The notes below the pieces were generated by a model. The model was given only the letters and a program-made list of their open reading frames with translations, had not been told where the DNA came from and did no database searches. Positions 35,501 to 45,328 of a stretch of 64,000 bases of DNA are shown here, piece by piece. The stretch is from Sphingobium soli (GTDB lineage: Bacteria; Pseudomonadota; Alphaproteobacteria; Sphingomonadales; Sphingomonadaceae), in NCBI RefSeq assembly GCF_020782245.1, contig NZ_JAJGNP010000010.1:1-64000 (forward strand), written 5' to 3'. Numbering within the stretch: the stretch's first letter is position 1; each line of letters opens with the position of its first letter. Both the position numbers and the translations under genes were made by a program.

Positions 35501-37321
35501 TCAGGCGGCCGCCTTCGCCCGGCTCATGCGCTTGCGCTCATTGGGATCGAGATAGCGCTTGCGCAAGCGGATGGTCTTGGGCGTCACTTCGACCATTTCA
35601 TCATCGTCGATATAGGCGATGGCCTGTTCCAGCGTCATCTTCTTGGGCGGGGTCAGGCGGATCGAGTCATCCTTGCCGCTGGCGCGGAAGTTGGTGAGCG
35701 CCTTCGACTTCATCGGGTTGACTTCAAGATCTTCGGGCTTGGCGTTCTCGCCGATGATCATGCCTTCATAGAGGGCTTCGCCCACGCCCACGAACAGGAT
35801 GCCGCGTTCTTCCAGCGGACCCAGGGCATAGGCATTGGCTTCGCCCGCGCCGTTCGAAATGAGGACGCCGTTCTTGCGCCCTTCAATCTTGCCCTTGTGC
35901 GGGCCATATTTTTCGAACAGCCGGTTCATGATGCCCGTGCCGCGCGTGTCGGACAGGAATTCGCCATGATAGCCGATCAGGCCGCGCGACGGCGCAGAGA
36001 AGGTAATGCGGGTCTTGCCGCCGCCCGAGGGGCGCATGTCGGTCATTTCCGCTTTGCGGATGTTCATCTTGTCGACGACCGTGCCAGAAAATTCATCGTC
36101 CACGTCGATGACGACGGTTTCATACGGTTCGGTCTTGCCGCCGTTTTCGTCTTCGCCAAACAGCACGCGGGGACGGCTGATCCCTAGTTCGAACCCTTCG
36201 CGACGCATGGTTTCGATGAGAACGCCCAGCTGAAGTTCGCCACGGCCGGCGACTTCGAAACTGTCCTTGTCTTCCGATTCGGTGACCTTGATCGCTACGT
36301 TGGATTCCGCTTCGCGGGCCAGTCGATCGCGGATCATTCGGCTCGTCACCTTGCTGCCCTCACGACCGGCCATCGGCGAATCATTGACGGCAAAGCGCAT
36401 CGACAGCGTCGGCGGGTCGATCGGCTGCGCCTTGATCGGCTCGCTGACCTGCGGGTCGGCGATGGTGTTGGCGACGGTCGCGACGGTGAGGCCAGCAAGG
36501 CTGATAATGTCGCCCGCCTTGGCTTCGTCCACCGGCACGCGGTCCAGGCCGCGGAAGGACAGGATTTTCGACGCGCGGCCGGTTTCGATCACGTTACCGT
36601 CCACATCGAGCGCGTGGATCGGCTGGTTGACCTTGAGCGTGCCCGACTGGACACGGCCGGTCAGGATGCGACCCAGGAAATTGTCGCGGTCGAGCAGCGT
36701 CACGAGGAAGCTGAACGGCGCATCCTCGTCCAGCGCCGGCGGCGGTACATGATCGACGATCTTCTGGAACATCGGCTCCAGCGTGCCTTCGCGGCGCTGC
36801 GGGTCTTCGCTGGCATAGCCGTTGCGGCCCGATGCGTAGAGGACCGGGAAGTCGAGCTGTTCGTCATTGGCGTCCAGCGTCACGAACAGGTCGAATACTT
36901 CGTCCAGCACTTCCTGGATGCGCTCGTCCGGGCGGTCGACCTTGTTAACGACGACAATGGGCTTCAAGCCCAGCGCCAGCGCCTTGCCGGTGACGAACTT
37001 GGTCTGGGGCATCGCGCCTTCCGACGAATCGACCAGCAGGATAACGCCGTCGACCATCGAGAGGATGCGTTCCACCTCACCGCCGAAGTCGGCGTGGCCG
37101 GGGGTGTCGACGATGTTGATGCGGGTGCCGTTCCATTCGACCGAGGTGGGCTTGGCCAGAATGGTGATGCCGCGTTCCTTTTCCAGGTCGTTGGAATCCA
37201 TCGCGCGCTCTTCCACGCGCTGATTGTCGCGGAAGGTGCCGGACTGGCGGAAAAGCTGGTCGACGAGGGTGGTCTTGCCATGGTCGACGTGCGCGATGAT
37301 GGCGATATTACGCTGGGACAT
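35501..37321 (-). CDS. typA: translational GTPase TypA/BipA
   Basis: A 606-residue ribosome-associated GTPase of the EF-G family, involved in ribosome assembly and stress or low-temperature growth. The G motifs are HVDHGKTT (G1), the switch region with RGITI ([10 protein letters not shown]), [12 protein letters not shown] (G3), NKVDRP (G4) and the G5 region. Domain II and the TypA-specific C-terminal domain ([15 protein letters not shown], then [18 protein letters not shown]) follow. The start [13 protein letters not shown] at 37321 is chosen; 13 extra residues upstream are not family-like. A strong terminator follows. Confidence 0.98.
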   Translation of the reverse strand: MSQRNIAIIAHVDHGKTTLVDQLFRQSGTFRDNQRVEERAMDSNDLEKERGITILAKPTSVEWNGTRINIVDTPGHADFGGEVERILSMVDGVILLVDSSEGAMPQTKFVTGKALALGLKPIVVVNKVDRPDERIQEVLDEVFDLFVTLDANDEQLDFPVLYASGRNGYASEDPQRREGTLEPMFQKIVDHVPPPALDEDAPFSFLVTLLDRDNFLGRILTGRVQSGTLKVNQPIHALDVDGNVIETGRASKILSFRGLDRVPVDEAKAGDIISLAGLTVATVANTIADPQVSEPIKAQPIDPPTLSMRFAVNDSPMAGREGSKVTSRMIRDRLAREAESNVAIKVTESEDKDSFEVAGRGELQLGVLIETMRREGFELGISRPRVLFGEDENGGKTEPYETVVIDVDDEFSGTVVDKMNIRKAEMTDMRPSGGGKTRITFSAPSRGLIGYHGEFLSDTRGTGIMNRLFEKYGPHKGKIEGRKNGVLISNGAGEANAYALGPLEERGILFVGVGEALYEGMIIGENAKPEDLEVNPMKSKALTNFRASGKDDSIRLTPPKKMTLEQAIAYIDDDEMVEVTPKTIRLRKRYLDPNERKRMSRAKAAA

Positions 37322-37526
37322 GAACGGCCTTTGGGATCGGGTTTCCCGGTTCGGCACCACGCCGGGACGGGACTATCGGGCGCGCCCCTACAGGAAATGC
37401 CGCGCTGCGGCAAGGGCAGGCGCATCGGTGGAGGGATGAGACAGAATAACATGGATAGTTGCACAGCCGTATAACTGCTTTATGGAAGCAACACAGGATC
37501 GCACCATCAGAAAGGACCATTTGCCC

Positions 37527-39077
37527 ATGCGGCTGCCTATCTCCCTGACTCTTGTTTCTCTGGCTGCGCTGGCGTCTCCCGCGCTTGCGCAGAAGGACGC
37601 GCCCGACGCGCTGAAGCAGCATGCCGAAAAGGTCGCCGAGGCGGTCGCGGCCAATTGGGCCAGCGCGCCGGTCGAGGAAGTGACGCAAAGCGGCAAGGGG
37701 ACGGCGCGGGTGGATGGCAAGAGCATCGCCTATACCCAGACGGCGGGTACGCTGACCATCCGCGATGAACAGGGCAAGCCGATGGGGAGCATGTTCTATA
37801 CCGCCTATACCGCGGCCGGAAAGAACCGCCCCGTTACTTTCTTCTATAATGGCGGCCCGGGGTCTTCGTCGCTCTGGCTGCGCATGGGAAGCTTCGCGCC
37901 GATGCATGTGCGCACCACCGACCCGCAGGCGGTCAAGCCCGCGCCGTTTGACGTCGGTCCCAATAATGACAGCCTGATCGGCAGCACCGACATGGTATTC
38001 CTGGACGCGATCGGGGCGGGCTATTCGCGCCCGATTGGCGACACCAAGGGTTCGGACTTCTACGGCGTGGATCAGGATGTGGACGCCTTTGCCAAGGCGA
38101 TCATCCGCTACACGACCAAGAACGGCCGCTGGGGCGACCCCAAATATATTTTTGGCGAAAGCTATGGCACGACCCGATCGGGCGCGCTGGCGTATCAGCT
38201 GGAGGATCGCGGTCTGGCCCTGAACGGCGTGGTGCTGCTGTCATCGATCATGAATTACGGCATCCGCCAGTCGGGGTTCGACACCATCCATATCGGCTAT
38301 CTGCCAAGCTATGCCGCCACCGCATGGTATCATAACAAGGTGCCCGGCGGCCGCCCCGCCAGCCTGGAAGCCTTTGTCGAGGAAGCGCGGGAATTCGCCA
38401 ATGGCCCCTATGCCACTGCGCTGCTGAAAGGATCCGACATCACGCCGCAGGAGACGGACGAGATAGCGCGCCAGCTCAACCGCTATACCGGCCTGTCGGT
38501 CGATTATCTCAAGCGCGCGAATTTGCGCGTCAACCTGTCGCGTTTTCGCAAGGAATTGCTGCGCGACGAGCATGCGACGCTGGGGCGGTTCGACAGCCGC
38601 TATACCGGCATCGACGCTGACACGGCCGGCGAGGAACCGGAATATGACCCGTCGAGCACCGGGATCACCGGTCTCTATGTCGGCAGCTTCCTGGATCAGG
38701 TGACGCGCCAGATCGGCTACAAGACGGACTTGTCCTATCGCCTGAGCGCACGGGAGGGCGGCGATTTCAAATGGGACTGGAGCCACCAGCCGCCCGAAGG
38801 GGGCAAGCAGAATGTCGCCGACGTGACCGCCGACCTGTCGGCCGCGATGCGCACCAATCCGCATCTGCGCGTGCTGTCCCTGAACGGCTATTATGACATG
38901 GCGACGCCCTTCTTTTCGACCGAGCGCGACCTCAAGCACATGATGCTGGAGCCGCAGCTGCGCGGCAACTTGCAGTTCCGCTATTATCCGGCGGGCCACA
39001 TGGTCTATCTGAATCCCGAGGCGCTGCACCAGATGCGGCTCGACATGGAGCGCTATTACGCGGAAGGGGCGCGCTGA
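37527..39077 (+). CDS. S10-family serine carboxypeptidase, exported
   Basis: A 516-residue secreted peptidase with signal peptide MRLPISLTLVSLAALASPALA. The catalytic triad is Ser212 in FGESYGTTR, Asp457 in YYDMATPF and His491 in PAGHMVY. The oxyanion block YNGGPGSSSLWLRMG and the substrate block DAIGAGYSRP are intact. S10 enzymes remove C-terminal residues from peptides at acid pH, here in the periplasm or outside. ATG 37527 with AAAGGA upstream is preferred to 37482. Confidence 0.95.
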   Translation: MRLPISLTLVSLAALASPALAQKDAPDALKQHAEKVAEAVAANWASAPVEEVTQSGKGTARVDGKSIAYTQTAGTLTIRDEQGKPMGSMFYTAYTAAGKNRPVTFFYNGGPGSSSLWLRMGSFAPMHVRTTDPQAVKPAPFDVGPNNDSLIGSTDMVFLDAIGAGYSRPIGDTKGSDFYGVDQDVDAFAKAIIRYTTKNGRWGDPKYIFGESYGTTRSGALAYQLEDRGLALNGVVLLSSIMNYGIRQSGFDTIHIGYLPSYAATAWYHNKVPGGRPASLEAFVEEAREFANGPYATALLKGSDITPQETDEIARQLNRYTGLSVDYLKRANLRVNLSRFRKELLRDEHATLGRFDSRYTGIDADTAGEEPEYDPSSTGITGLYVGSFLDQVTRQIGYKTDLSYRLSAREGGDFKWDWSHQPPEGGKQNVADVTADLSAAMRTNPHLRVLSLNGYYDMATPFFSTERDLKHMMLEPQLRGNLQFRYYPAGHMVYLNPEALHQMRLDMERYYAEGAR

Positions 39078-39086
39078 GCCCCGCGG

Positions 39087-39788
39087 TCAATAGCGCAGGC
39101 GGGGATACCAGTCCGGGGCGCGTCCGTCCGGCGTTAGATCGAGGATGGACCAGAGCGGCGCGATGTCTGGCGCGTCACGCGGGTCCTGCCCCGGATCGGC
39201 CATCTCCATCCGCATTTCGCTCTTCCAGAAAAGACGGACTTCGTCTCCGTCGCGGCGGAAGACCACAAGGGCTGGGTTTTCGGTGCCGTCGTCGTTGATC
39301 AGGCCAAGGTCTCGCGCATAATCGTCGCCGACGGTCTGCACGAAGTCGAGGTCGCGCCACTGACGTTCCTGCGCAAACAGGAACTGCCGCTCGACCGGAC
39401 TGCGGCCGATGATCTTGAGCGCGACGCGCTGCTTGATGTCGGCTGCATTGCCGTTCACCGCGCCTAGCCAGTTGGTGCACATCGGACAGGGCCGATTGCG
39501 TTGCGGTCCGAACATCCAGAAATAGGCGACCAGCGTATCATGCTCTCCAAACAGGTTCACCAAGCCGGTTTCGAAGCCCTGTTCGTCGAGAAAGCGATAG
39601 TCCTTTTCGATCACCGGGCCGGGCGGCAGTGCTTGTCGCTGCGCCGTAAGGCGCGTCATGTGGCGGCGAAATTCGATTTCCTCCACCAGTAGCGCTTGTC
39701 GCGCCTGCGCATAGGCTTCACTTTCGCCGGGGAAGGCAGGCTTGCGGTGCGCAGCGAGGTCCCGGGCGGATGGTAGCGGTTCGGTCAT
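39087..39788 (-). CDS. DUF899 thioredoxin-like protein
   Basis: A 233-residue protein of the DUF899 family (thioredoxin-fold, predicted dithiol-disulfide oxidoreductase). The family blocks are EIEFRRHMTRLTAQRQALPPG near the N-terminus and the redox site CPMCTNW (Cys-Pro-Met-Cys), followed by WRDLDFVQTVGDDYARDLG. The start at 39788 is chosen for its AAAGGG ribosome site. It is convergent with the S10 peptidase gene and lies about 20 bp after actP on the same strand. Confidence 0.88.
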   Translation of the reverse strand: MTEPLPSARDLAAHRKPAFPGESEAYAQARQALLVEEIEFRRHMTRLTAQRQALPPGPVIEKDYRFLDEQGFETGLVNLFGEHDTLVAYFWMFGPQRNRPCPMCTNWLGAVNGNAADIKQRVALKIIGRSPVERQFLFAQERQWRDLDFVQTVGDDYARDLGLINDDGTENPALVVFRRDGDEVRLFWKSEMRMEMADPGQDPRDAPDIAPLWSILDLTPDGRAPDWYPRLRY

Positions 39789-39810
39789 GGCGCGGCCCTT
39801 TCTCCAGTGG

Positions 39811-41505
39811 TCAATGATCGCTGGCGGCGAAGGCGCCAATGCCGGTTTCGGCGCGGACGCGCTGGGCTGGATAGCCCGCCTTGTCGATCGCCGCGCGGGG
39901 CGAGCGGTCGACTAGCGAAATGAGCCAGATGGCGAGGAAGCCGGCGGGCACCGAGACGATCGCGGCCGAACTATAGGGGAAAGGCGCATCCCCCAGCCCG
40001 AAGGTCGTCGTCCAGACCGCCGGCGACAGCAAGGTCAGCACGAAAGCCGTGAGCAGCCCGATCGTCCCGCCCCAGGCCGCGCCGCGCGTGGTGCATCCGC
40101 TCCAGAGCAGGGACAGGATCAGCACCGGGAAATTGCCCGACGCGGCGAGCGCGAAGGCGAGGCTGACCATGAAGGCGACATTCTGCTTTTCAAAGACGAG
40201 GCCGAGCAGCACGGCAAGCGCGCCGAGCGCCAGCGTGGTGATCCGCGACACGCGCAGTTCATCGGCCGAGCTGGCCTGCCCGTGGCGCAGGACGGTGGCG
40301 TAAAGATCATGGCTGACGGCAGAGGCGGCCGAGAGCGTCAGGCCCGCGACGACAGCGAGGATCGTGGCGAAGGCGACCGCCGAAATGAAGCCGAGAAAGG
40401 CATTGCCGCCGATGGCATGCGCCAAATGGATCGCCGCCATATTGCCGCCGCCGCGCAAGGCCCCCTGCCCGTCAAGATAAGCGGCATTGGTGCCAACAAG
40501 CAGGATCGCGCCGAAGCCGATGATGAAGGTCAGGATATAGAAATAGCCGATCCAGCCGGTCGCCCAGAGCACCGACTTGCGCGCCTCCTTCGCGTCCGGG
40601 ACGGTGAAGAAGCGCATCAATATGTGCGGCAGGCCCGCCGTGCCGAGCATGAGCGCAAGGCCGAAGGAGATGGCGGACACGGGGTCCTTGATGAAGCCGC
40701 CGGGCGCCATGATGGCGCGGCCCTGCTGGGCTGCCTGGTCCGCAGACGCGCCGGTGGCCAGCGCGGCCTGCGTCTTCACCTCGACGGCGCGGGCGAACAG
40801 GGTTTCCAGGCTGAAGCCGGCCTGCGCCAGCACCATCACCGCCATGAAGCTGGCCCCGCCCAGCAGCAGCACCGCCTTGATGATCTGGACCCATGTGGTC
40901 GCCCGCATGCCGCCGAACAGGACATAGAGCATCATGAGGCCACCGACGATCACCACGGCGGCGGCATAGGGCAGGCCGAACAGCAATTTGATGAGTTGCC
41001 CCGCGCCCACCATCTGCGCGACGAGGTAGAAGCTGACGACCAGCAGCGTGCTGACCGCTGCGAAACTACGCACCGGCGGCTGGGCGAAGCGGTAGGAGGC
41101 GACATCGGCGAAGGTGTAGCGACCAAGGTTCCGCAGCCGTTCGGCCATCAGGAACAGGAGGATCGGCCAGCCGACGAGGAAGCCGGTGGAATAAATGAGG
41201 CCGTCATAGCCATCCGTGAAAATCTGCGCCGATATGCCCAGGAAGGAGGCGGCCGACATATAGTCGCCCGCCATGGCGAGGCCGTTCTGGAAACCGGTGA
41301 TGCCGCCGCCCGCGGTATAGAATTCCGACGCGGTACGGGTGCGCGCGGCCGCCGCCTTGGTGATCCAGAGCGTCAGGCCGACAAAGGCGACGAACATCGC
41401 GATCGCCACCCAGTTGATGGGCTGGCGCTGCACCTCCCCCTCCAGCGCGGCGGCGAAGGCGGGCGTGGGCAGCAACAAGGCCCATGCAGCAAGCAGCGCC
41501 TTCAT
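39811..41505 (-). CDS. actP: cation/acetate symporter ActP (SSS family)
   Basis: A 564-residue sodium:solute symporter with a cleavable-looking N-terminus and about 13 membrane helices. The family signature is present ([29 protein letters not shown]), and [25 protein letters not shown] is the ActP block. It takes up acetate and other short carboxylates. It overlaps the upstream DUF485 gene by 4 bp, the usual yjcH-actP arrangement. A 38-residue stretch of Ala/Gln-rich loop (about 235-270) is longer than in E. coli. Confidence 0.96.
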   Translation of the reverse strand: MKALLAAWALLLPTPAFAAALEGEVQRQPINWVAIAMFVAFVGLTLWITKAAAARTRTASEFYTAGGGITGFQNGLAMAGDYMSAASFLGISAQIFTDGYDGLIYSTGFLVGWPILLFLMAERLRNLGRYTFADVASYRFAQPPVRSFAAVSTLLVVSFYLVAQMVGAGQLIKLLFGLPYAAAVVIVGGLMMLYVLFGGMRATTWVQIIKAVLLLGGASFMAVMVLAQAGFSLETLFARAVEVKTQAALATGASADQAAQQGRAIMAPGGFIKDPVSAISFGLALMLGTAGLPHILMRFFTVPDAKEARKSVLWATGWIGYFYILTFIIGFGAILLVGTNAAYLDGQGALRGGGNMAAIHLAHAIGGNAFLGFISAVAFATILAVVAGLTLSAASAVSHDLYATVLRHGQASSADELRVSRITTLALGALAVLLGLVFEKQNVAFMVSLAFALAASGNFPVLILSLLWSGCTTRGAAWGGTIGLLTAFVLTLLSPAVWTTTFGLGDAPFPYSSAAIVSVPAGFLAIWLISLVDRSPRAAIDKAGYPAQRVRAETGIGAFAASDH

Positions 41506-41819
41506 GCGCCATGATCCCGAATTATGGCGGCCATCTGCGCATCATGATGGCGATTGGCCTGGCGCACATAGAAACCGGTCAGCGCGATGGCGAGCAGGAT
41601 GAGGCCAAGGCCGAGCGGAATGCCAAGCGAGGTGATGCCCGTCCCGACCGGCGTCGCCAGCAGCGCAGGGCGAAAGGCGATCAGCAGCAGGTAGCCGACA
41701 AAGGCGATGAAGATGACCGCCGAGAGCGTCCAGCCCAGCCGCGACCGGCGCGCCACCAGCGCTTCATAGCGTGGATCAGCCGCGACAGCCGCCACCAGCC
41801 TGTCCTGTTCGTCCTGCAC
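41502..41819 (-). CDS. yjcH: DUF485 membrane protein (YjcH-like)
   Basis: A 105-residue protein with two transmembrane helices (about 30-50 and 65-85) and the DUF485 pattern [17 protein letters not shown] at the N-terminus and [13 protein letters not shown] after the second helix. Such proteins are always found with acetate symporters. Its stop overlaps the actP start by 4 bp, which supports co-translation. It probably assists the symporter. Confidence 0.93.
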   Translation of the reverse strand: MQDEQDRLVAAVAADPRYEALVARRSRLGWTLSAVIFIAFVGYLLLIAFRPALLATPVGTGITSLGIPLGLGLILLAIALTGFYVRQANRHHDAQMAAIIRDHGA

Positions 41820-41940
41820 CCTGCCCCCTTCCCATCATGCGGCGAGCGTCGCCATATTGCGGCCATGCTAGCCCGGCGGCGGGCGATTGCAATGGCGGGG
41901 GCGCAGGCCTTATAACAGGAGCTGGAAAAGTTGCGCAGAC

Positions 41941-41970
41941 TTGCGACTGACTGTTTTATGCACATATAAC
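41941..41970 (+). promoter_or_regulatory. sigma70-type promoter candidate for telA
   Basis: TTGCGA (41941-41946) and TATAAC (41965-41970) are separated by 18 bp in an AT-richer patch 36 bp before the telA start. The -10 matches five of six consensus bases. A clear AGGAG ribosome site follows at 41996-42000. Confidence 0.5.
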
Positions 41971-42005
41971 AGTTCGTGCCGCCCTTGGGCTTATCAGGAG
42001 ATGAC

Positions 42006-43217
42006 ATGGCTTCGACCGCGCCCACCGCTACCGCTGACCCGCTCAACCTGACGCCGCCCGATCCAGTGCCGGCGGTCGCGCCTGACAAGGCCGCGGGGCT
42101 GGTGCCGATCGACGAGGAGAAGAAGTCCAAGCTGGACGAGAAGGTCGACGCCTTTGTCGAGGATCTGGTCGCGCAGGACGCCAATTCGCCCGAATTCGGC
42201 AAGCGCGTGGATCAGCTCACGAATATGGGGCGCAAGGAAATCGCCGAGGCGGCCGGACACAGCAACCGCTTCCTGGACCGGCCGGTGCGCGCGATGGACA
42301 GTGACAGCAAGGTCGGCGCCGACCTGGCCGAATTGCGCCGCACGGTCGAGGATCTGGACCCTGGCAAGCGCGGCAGCCTGCTCGCGCCCAAGAAGCTGTT
42401 CGGCATCATCCCCTTCGGCAACAAGATGCGCGACTATTTCGACGGCTATAAAAGCGCGCAGGGCCACATCAATTCGATCCTGGGCAGCCTTGCCAGCGGC
42501 AAGGACACGCTGATCAAAGATAATGCCGCGATCGATGTCGAGCGGCAGAATATGTGGGCCACCATGGGTCGCCTGGAACAGATGATCCATATCAGCAAGA
42601 CCATGGACGCGCGGCTGGAAGCCAAGGCGATGGACCTGGATTCCACCGATCCGGCCAAGGCCAAGGCGATCCGCGAAAGCGCGCTGTTCTACATCCGCCA
42701 GCGCACGCAGGATTTGCTGACGCAGATGGCGGTGACGGTGCAGGGCTATCTGGCGCTGGACCTGGTCAAGAAGAACAATGTCGAGCTGGTGAAGGGCGTC
42801 GACCGCGCGAGCACAACGACGGTGGCGGCGCTGCGGACGGCCGTGACGGTGGCGCAGGCGCTGGTCGGGCAACGCCTGGTGCTGGAACAGATCACCGCGC
42901 TCAACACCACGACCGCCAACATGATCGACCGGACTGGCGAACTGCTGAAAAGCCAGACCGCGCAGATCCATGAGCAGGCGGCGTCGAGCACGATCCCCAT
43001 CGAGACGCTGCAGCGCGCTTTCCAGAATATCTACGACACGATGGACAATATCGACACGTTCAAGATGAAGGCGCTGGAGAATATGAAGACGACAGTGAAC
43101 ACGCTGTCGAACGAGGTGGAGAAGTCCAAGGGCTATATCGCGCGGGCGCAGGGCCAGGCGCAGGCGGCGCAGGAAGCCCGCATCGACAATCCGCTGCTGA
43201 GCGCGATCGAGGGGTGA
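42006..43217 (+). CDS. telA: TelA/toxic anion resistance family protein
   Basis: A 403-residue soluble, almost entirely helical protein of the TelA (tellurite resistance) family. The ATG at 42006 has AGGAG six bases upstream. Family blocks are NRFLDRPVRAMDS, FGNKMRDYFDGYKSAQGHINSIL, and TRKALD-type helices such as QTLQRAFQNIYDTMDNID. The C-terminus is a coiled-coil-like helix. TelA proteins occur with XpaC-like membrane proteins, as here, and are linked to tolerance of tellurite, antibiotics and other envelope-active agents; the mechanism is not settled. Confidence 0.93.
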   Translation: MASTAPTATADPLNLTPPDPVPAVAPDKAAGLVPIDEEKKSKLDEKVDAFVEDLVAQDANSPEFGKRVDQLTNMGRKEIAEAAGHSNRFLDRPVRAMDSDSKVGADLAELRRTVEDLDPGKRGSLLAPKKLFGIIPFGNKMRDYFDGYKSAQGHINSILGSLASGKDTLIKDNAAIDVERQNMWATMGRLEQMIHISKTMDARLEAKAMDLDSTDPAKAKAIRESALFYIRQRTQDLLTQMAVTVQGYLALDLVKKNNVELVKGVDRASTTTVAALRTAVTVAQALVGQRLVLEQITALNTTTANMIDRTGELLKSQTAQIHEQAASSTIPIETLQRAFQNIYDTMDNIDTFKMKALENMKTTVNTLSNEVEKSKGYIARAQGQAQAAQEARIDNPLLSAIEG

Positions 43218-43237
43218 GCGGGATGCGCGCTGCTTCC

Positions 43238-43318
43238 TTCCGTTCGGTTCGAGCCTGTCGAGAACTGTTCCCGACACGCCGTCTCGGCAGGCTCGACGGC
43301 TACTCGAACCGAACGGAA
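43238..43318. repeat. palindromic intergenic repeat, copy 1
   Basis: A 16-bp perfect inverted repeat, TTCCGTTCGGTTCGAG at 43238-43253 and its complement at 43303-43318, encloses a second nested inverted pair (GAGCCTG at 43251-43257 and CAGGCTC at 43288-43294). It fills the gap between telA and the XpaC-like gene. The same arms occur at 47220-47299. From general knowledge, repeats with this core are scattered in sphingomonad intergenic DNA (REP-like). Confidence 0.85.
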
Positions 43319-43329
43319 ACGGGACAAGC

Positions 43330-44040
43330 ATGAGCCGGTCCGACCGCGTGCTGGCCGATGCCGAGGCGGTGCTGCGCCGCCATAGCGAACGCGGACGCAG
43401 CCTGTCGGCGCGGGCGCGCGACCGCCGCAATGCGTCGATCATGCGGCGGCTGGGGCGCATTGGCGGCGCGATCTTCGTCATCCTGATGGGCGCGATGATC
43501 GCCGGATGGTTCCTGCCGCTGGGCACCAATGGCGTGATGATCGTGCTGGGGCTGCTGCTGATCGCGACAATGTTTTTCGCATTGCTGCCCGGCGACCGTC
43601 CGGTCAGCGCCGACACGCTGGCGCAGACCGAACTGCCCGCCCTCCCCCTCAAGACCGAAATCTGGCTGGAAACGCAGCGCAAGGCCCTGCCCGCGCCGGC
43701 CGTGACCCTGATCGACAGCATCGGCGTGCGGCTGGAGACGCTGGCGCCGCAGTTGGAGCGGCTGAATGAACAGGACCCCGCGGCTCTGGAAATCCGCCGC
43801 TTGCTGTCGGATCATCTGCCTGAGCTCGTCACCGGCTATCAGTCCATTCCCGCGCCCATGCGGCGGGAGGAACGCAATGGTCGCGTGCCCGAAAAGCAGC
43901 TGGTCGAAGGGCTGGGCGTCATCGAGGCGGAAATTGCGCGCATGACGGAAAATCTGGCCAGCGGCGACCTTGACAAGCTGGCGACGCAGAACCGGTTTCT
44001 GGAACTGAAATATCAGGAAGCCAAGGATCTGGGCCGCTAG
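43330..44040 (+). CDS. XpaC-like membrane protein, TelA partner
   Basis: A 236-residue protein with a basic N-terminus, a pair of transmembrane helices (about 44-62 and 66-86) and a long cytoplasmic helical domain (IDSIGVRLETLAPQLERL, then VIEAEIARMTENLASGDLDKLATQ). The layout and its position after telA match the XpaC (5-bromo-4-chloroindolyl phosphate hydrolysis protein) family, which is the normal TelA companion. The name of that family describes an old phenotype, not a proven enzyme. The PilZ and small-peptide genes follow. Confidence 0.8.
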   Translation: MSRSDRVLADAEAVLRRHSERGRSLSARARDRRNASIMRRLGRIGGAIFVILMGAMIAGWFLPLGTNGVMIVLGLLLIATMFFALLPGDRPVSADTLAQTELPALPLKTEIWLETQRKALPAPAVTLIDSIGVRLETLAPQLERLNEQDPAALEIRRLLSDHLPELVTGYQSIPAPMRREERNGRVPEKQLVEGLGVIEAEIARMTENLASGDLDKLATQNRFLELKYQEAKDLGR

Positions 44041-44058
44041 TGCCGGCCTGATCCCGTC

Positions 44059-44214
44059 ATGATCCACCTGACCCTCATCATCGTCGATTTCCTGACCGGG
44101 CTGCTGGCGGCCGGGGCCTGGGCGCTGGCGTCGGCGGGGGGGGCTATAGCGGCGGTCGTGGGTGGCGGATTTCTGGGCCTGTCGATGGTGCGGAGGTGGC
44201 GGCGCAAGAGCTGA
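44059..44214 (+). CDS. 51-residue membrane peptide
   Basis: A short reading frame of 51 codons starts 18 bp after the XpaC-like gene. The product is one long hydrophobic region (LTLIIVDFLTGLLAAGAWAL, then a Gly/Ala-rich second helix) ending with the basic tail VRRWRRKS, which by the positive-inside rule places the C-terminus in the cytoplasm. Its stop touches the stop of the convergent PilZ gene. The codons have the high-GC third positions of genuine genes here. The ribosome site is weak, so expression is unproven. Confidence 0.5.
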   Translation: MIHLTLIIVDFLTGLLAAGAWALASAGGAIAAVVGGGFLGLSMVRRWRRKS

Positions 44215-44523
44215 TCAGCCCTGGTGCAGCACCCGTTCTATGACAGGGCCGGGCAGCGCCGCATCGAAATGAAGCCCGAACCGCTTGCCGCCTGCCCATA
44301 CGACCCGGCCCGCAACACCCAGACAATCCGCATCGATCAGCACACGATCGCCCGCGCCGAACAGCGTATCGCTGTGGCACAGCGCGCCGGTTGCCGACAG
44401 GTCGAGCAGATGCCCGCGCACGGATGCGCCATCGCGCCACAGGGAAACGGGTTCGAATAATTTATGGCGCGGCGCGCGTGTAGGGCCGAAGGACAGCTCT
44501 GTCCTGGGTTCACTTTGCGTCAT
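44215..44523 (-). CDS. PilZ-domain protein
   Basis: A 102-residue protein consisting of a PilZ beta-barrel. The N-terminal RAPRHKLFEPVSLW supplies the basic residues and the DLSATGAL block corresponds to the D/N-x-S-x-x-G motif of cyclic-di-GMP binders, so c-di-GMP binding is plausible. The second half has RVVWAGGKRFGLHFD, a strand pair typical of the fold. No effector domain is attached, so it would act on a partner. It is separated by about 70 bp from the methyltransferase gene. Confidence 0.88.
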   Translation of the reverse strand: MTQSEPRTELSFGPTRAPRHKLFEPVSLWRDGASVRGHLLDLSATGALCHSDTLFGAGDRVLIDADCLGVAGRVVWAGGKRFGLHFDAALPGPVIERVLHQG

Positions 44524-44596
44524 GCTTTACCTCCCGGATGCCTACTATAACGCATCGGCAGGGACATGGGATCATCCTTTCAGCCTGATCGCCATA

Positions 44597-45328
44597 TTAA
44601 CCCTGTGATCGCTGGTTGATCGCGCAGGGGATGATGGCGGACGGATCCGGGCGCGCCACAATGCGGCGGAACCGCGCGAAATAGCCCCCAGCCGTTGGTT
44701 TGGGGATGAGTTCCTCCATGCGAAAACCCATGGTCGCGAGTTCGCACGCCAGCAGGCGCGGCGGCGTACCGTGCTGATCAGTCGGCCGATCCGCATCGAC
44801 GACGATCAATTCGCCGTCGGGCTTAAGCGCCGGGCTAAGATGCCAGAGGAAGGCGTAAGGCTCTGCAATCTCATGATACATATGGACCATCAGAATGCGA
44901 TCGAAGCTGTTTTCGGGCAGGCGCGGGTCTTCGGGCGCGCCCAGCTTGACGCTGACATTGTCCCATTCCTCACGCGTGATGCGCCGCGAGAGCGCCTCTA
45001 TGACTTCGGGCAATATGTCTTCGGCCAGGACCCTGCCGGTGGGGCCGACCCTTTGGGCCAGACGCACCGTATAATAGCCTTCGCCGGCGCCGATGTCGGC
45101 GACGGTCATGCCGGGACGGATGCCCGCCCGGTCCATGATGTCTTCCGCCTCATTGACGCGATCGCGCGCTTCCTCGCTGGACCAGCGGGTCGATACGATC
45201 GGCGCCACCGGGCGATCGGCGCGGGGAAAATCACGGGCGGCGACAGGGCGCTGGGACGCATTGCCGCCGCTCAACTGATCGCAGGCGGACAGGAGGACAA
45301 GCACGCCCGCCAGTGCCGCCCGGATCAT
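44597..45328 (-). CDS. lipoprotein with class I SAM-methyltransferase domain
   Basis: A 243-residue protein with a signal peptide and lipobox LSAC (Cys16) at the N-terminus, then a complete class I methyltransferase: SAM loop VADIGAGEGYYTVRLA, acidic strand end VLAEDI, FDRILMVHMYHEIAEP and GELIVVDADRPTDQHG. The ATG at 45328 shares a base with the prfB stop (TGATG), so it is translated after RF2. A methyltransferase carrying an export and lipid-anchor signal is odd because S-adenosylmethionine is cytoplasmic; similar proteins occur in related bacteria. The substrate is unknown. Confidence 0.85.
   Translation of the reverse strand: MIRAALAGVLVLLSACDQLSGGNASQRPVAARDFPRADRPVAPIVSTRWSSEEARDRVNEAEDIMDRAGIRPGMTVADIGAGEGYYTVRLAQRVGPTGRVLAEDILPEVIEALSRRITREEWDNVSVKLGAPEDPRLPENSFDRILMVHMYHEIAEPYAFLWHLSPALKPDGELIVVDADRPTDQHGTPPRLLACELATMGFRMEELIPKPTAGGYFARFRRIVARPDPSAIIPCAINQRSQG

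Noticed and set aside
40282..41514. 410-codon + strand frame antisense to actP
   Set aside because: Composition (Arg, His, Gln, Gly) is that of a frame opposite a membrane protein; actP on the other strand is complete.
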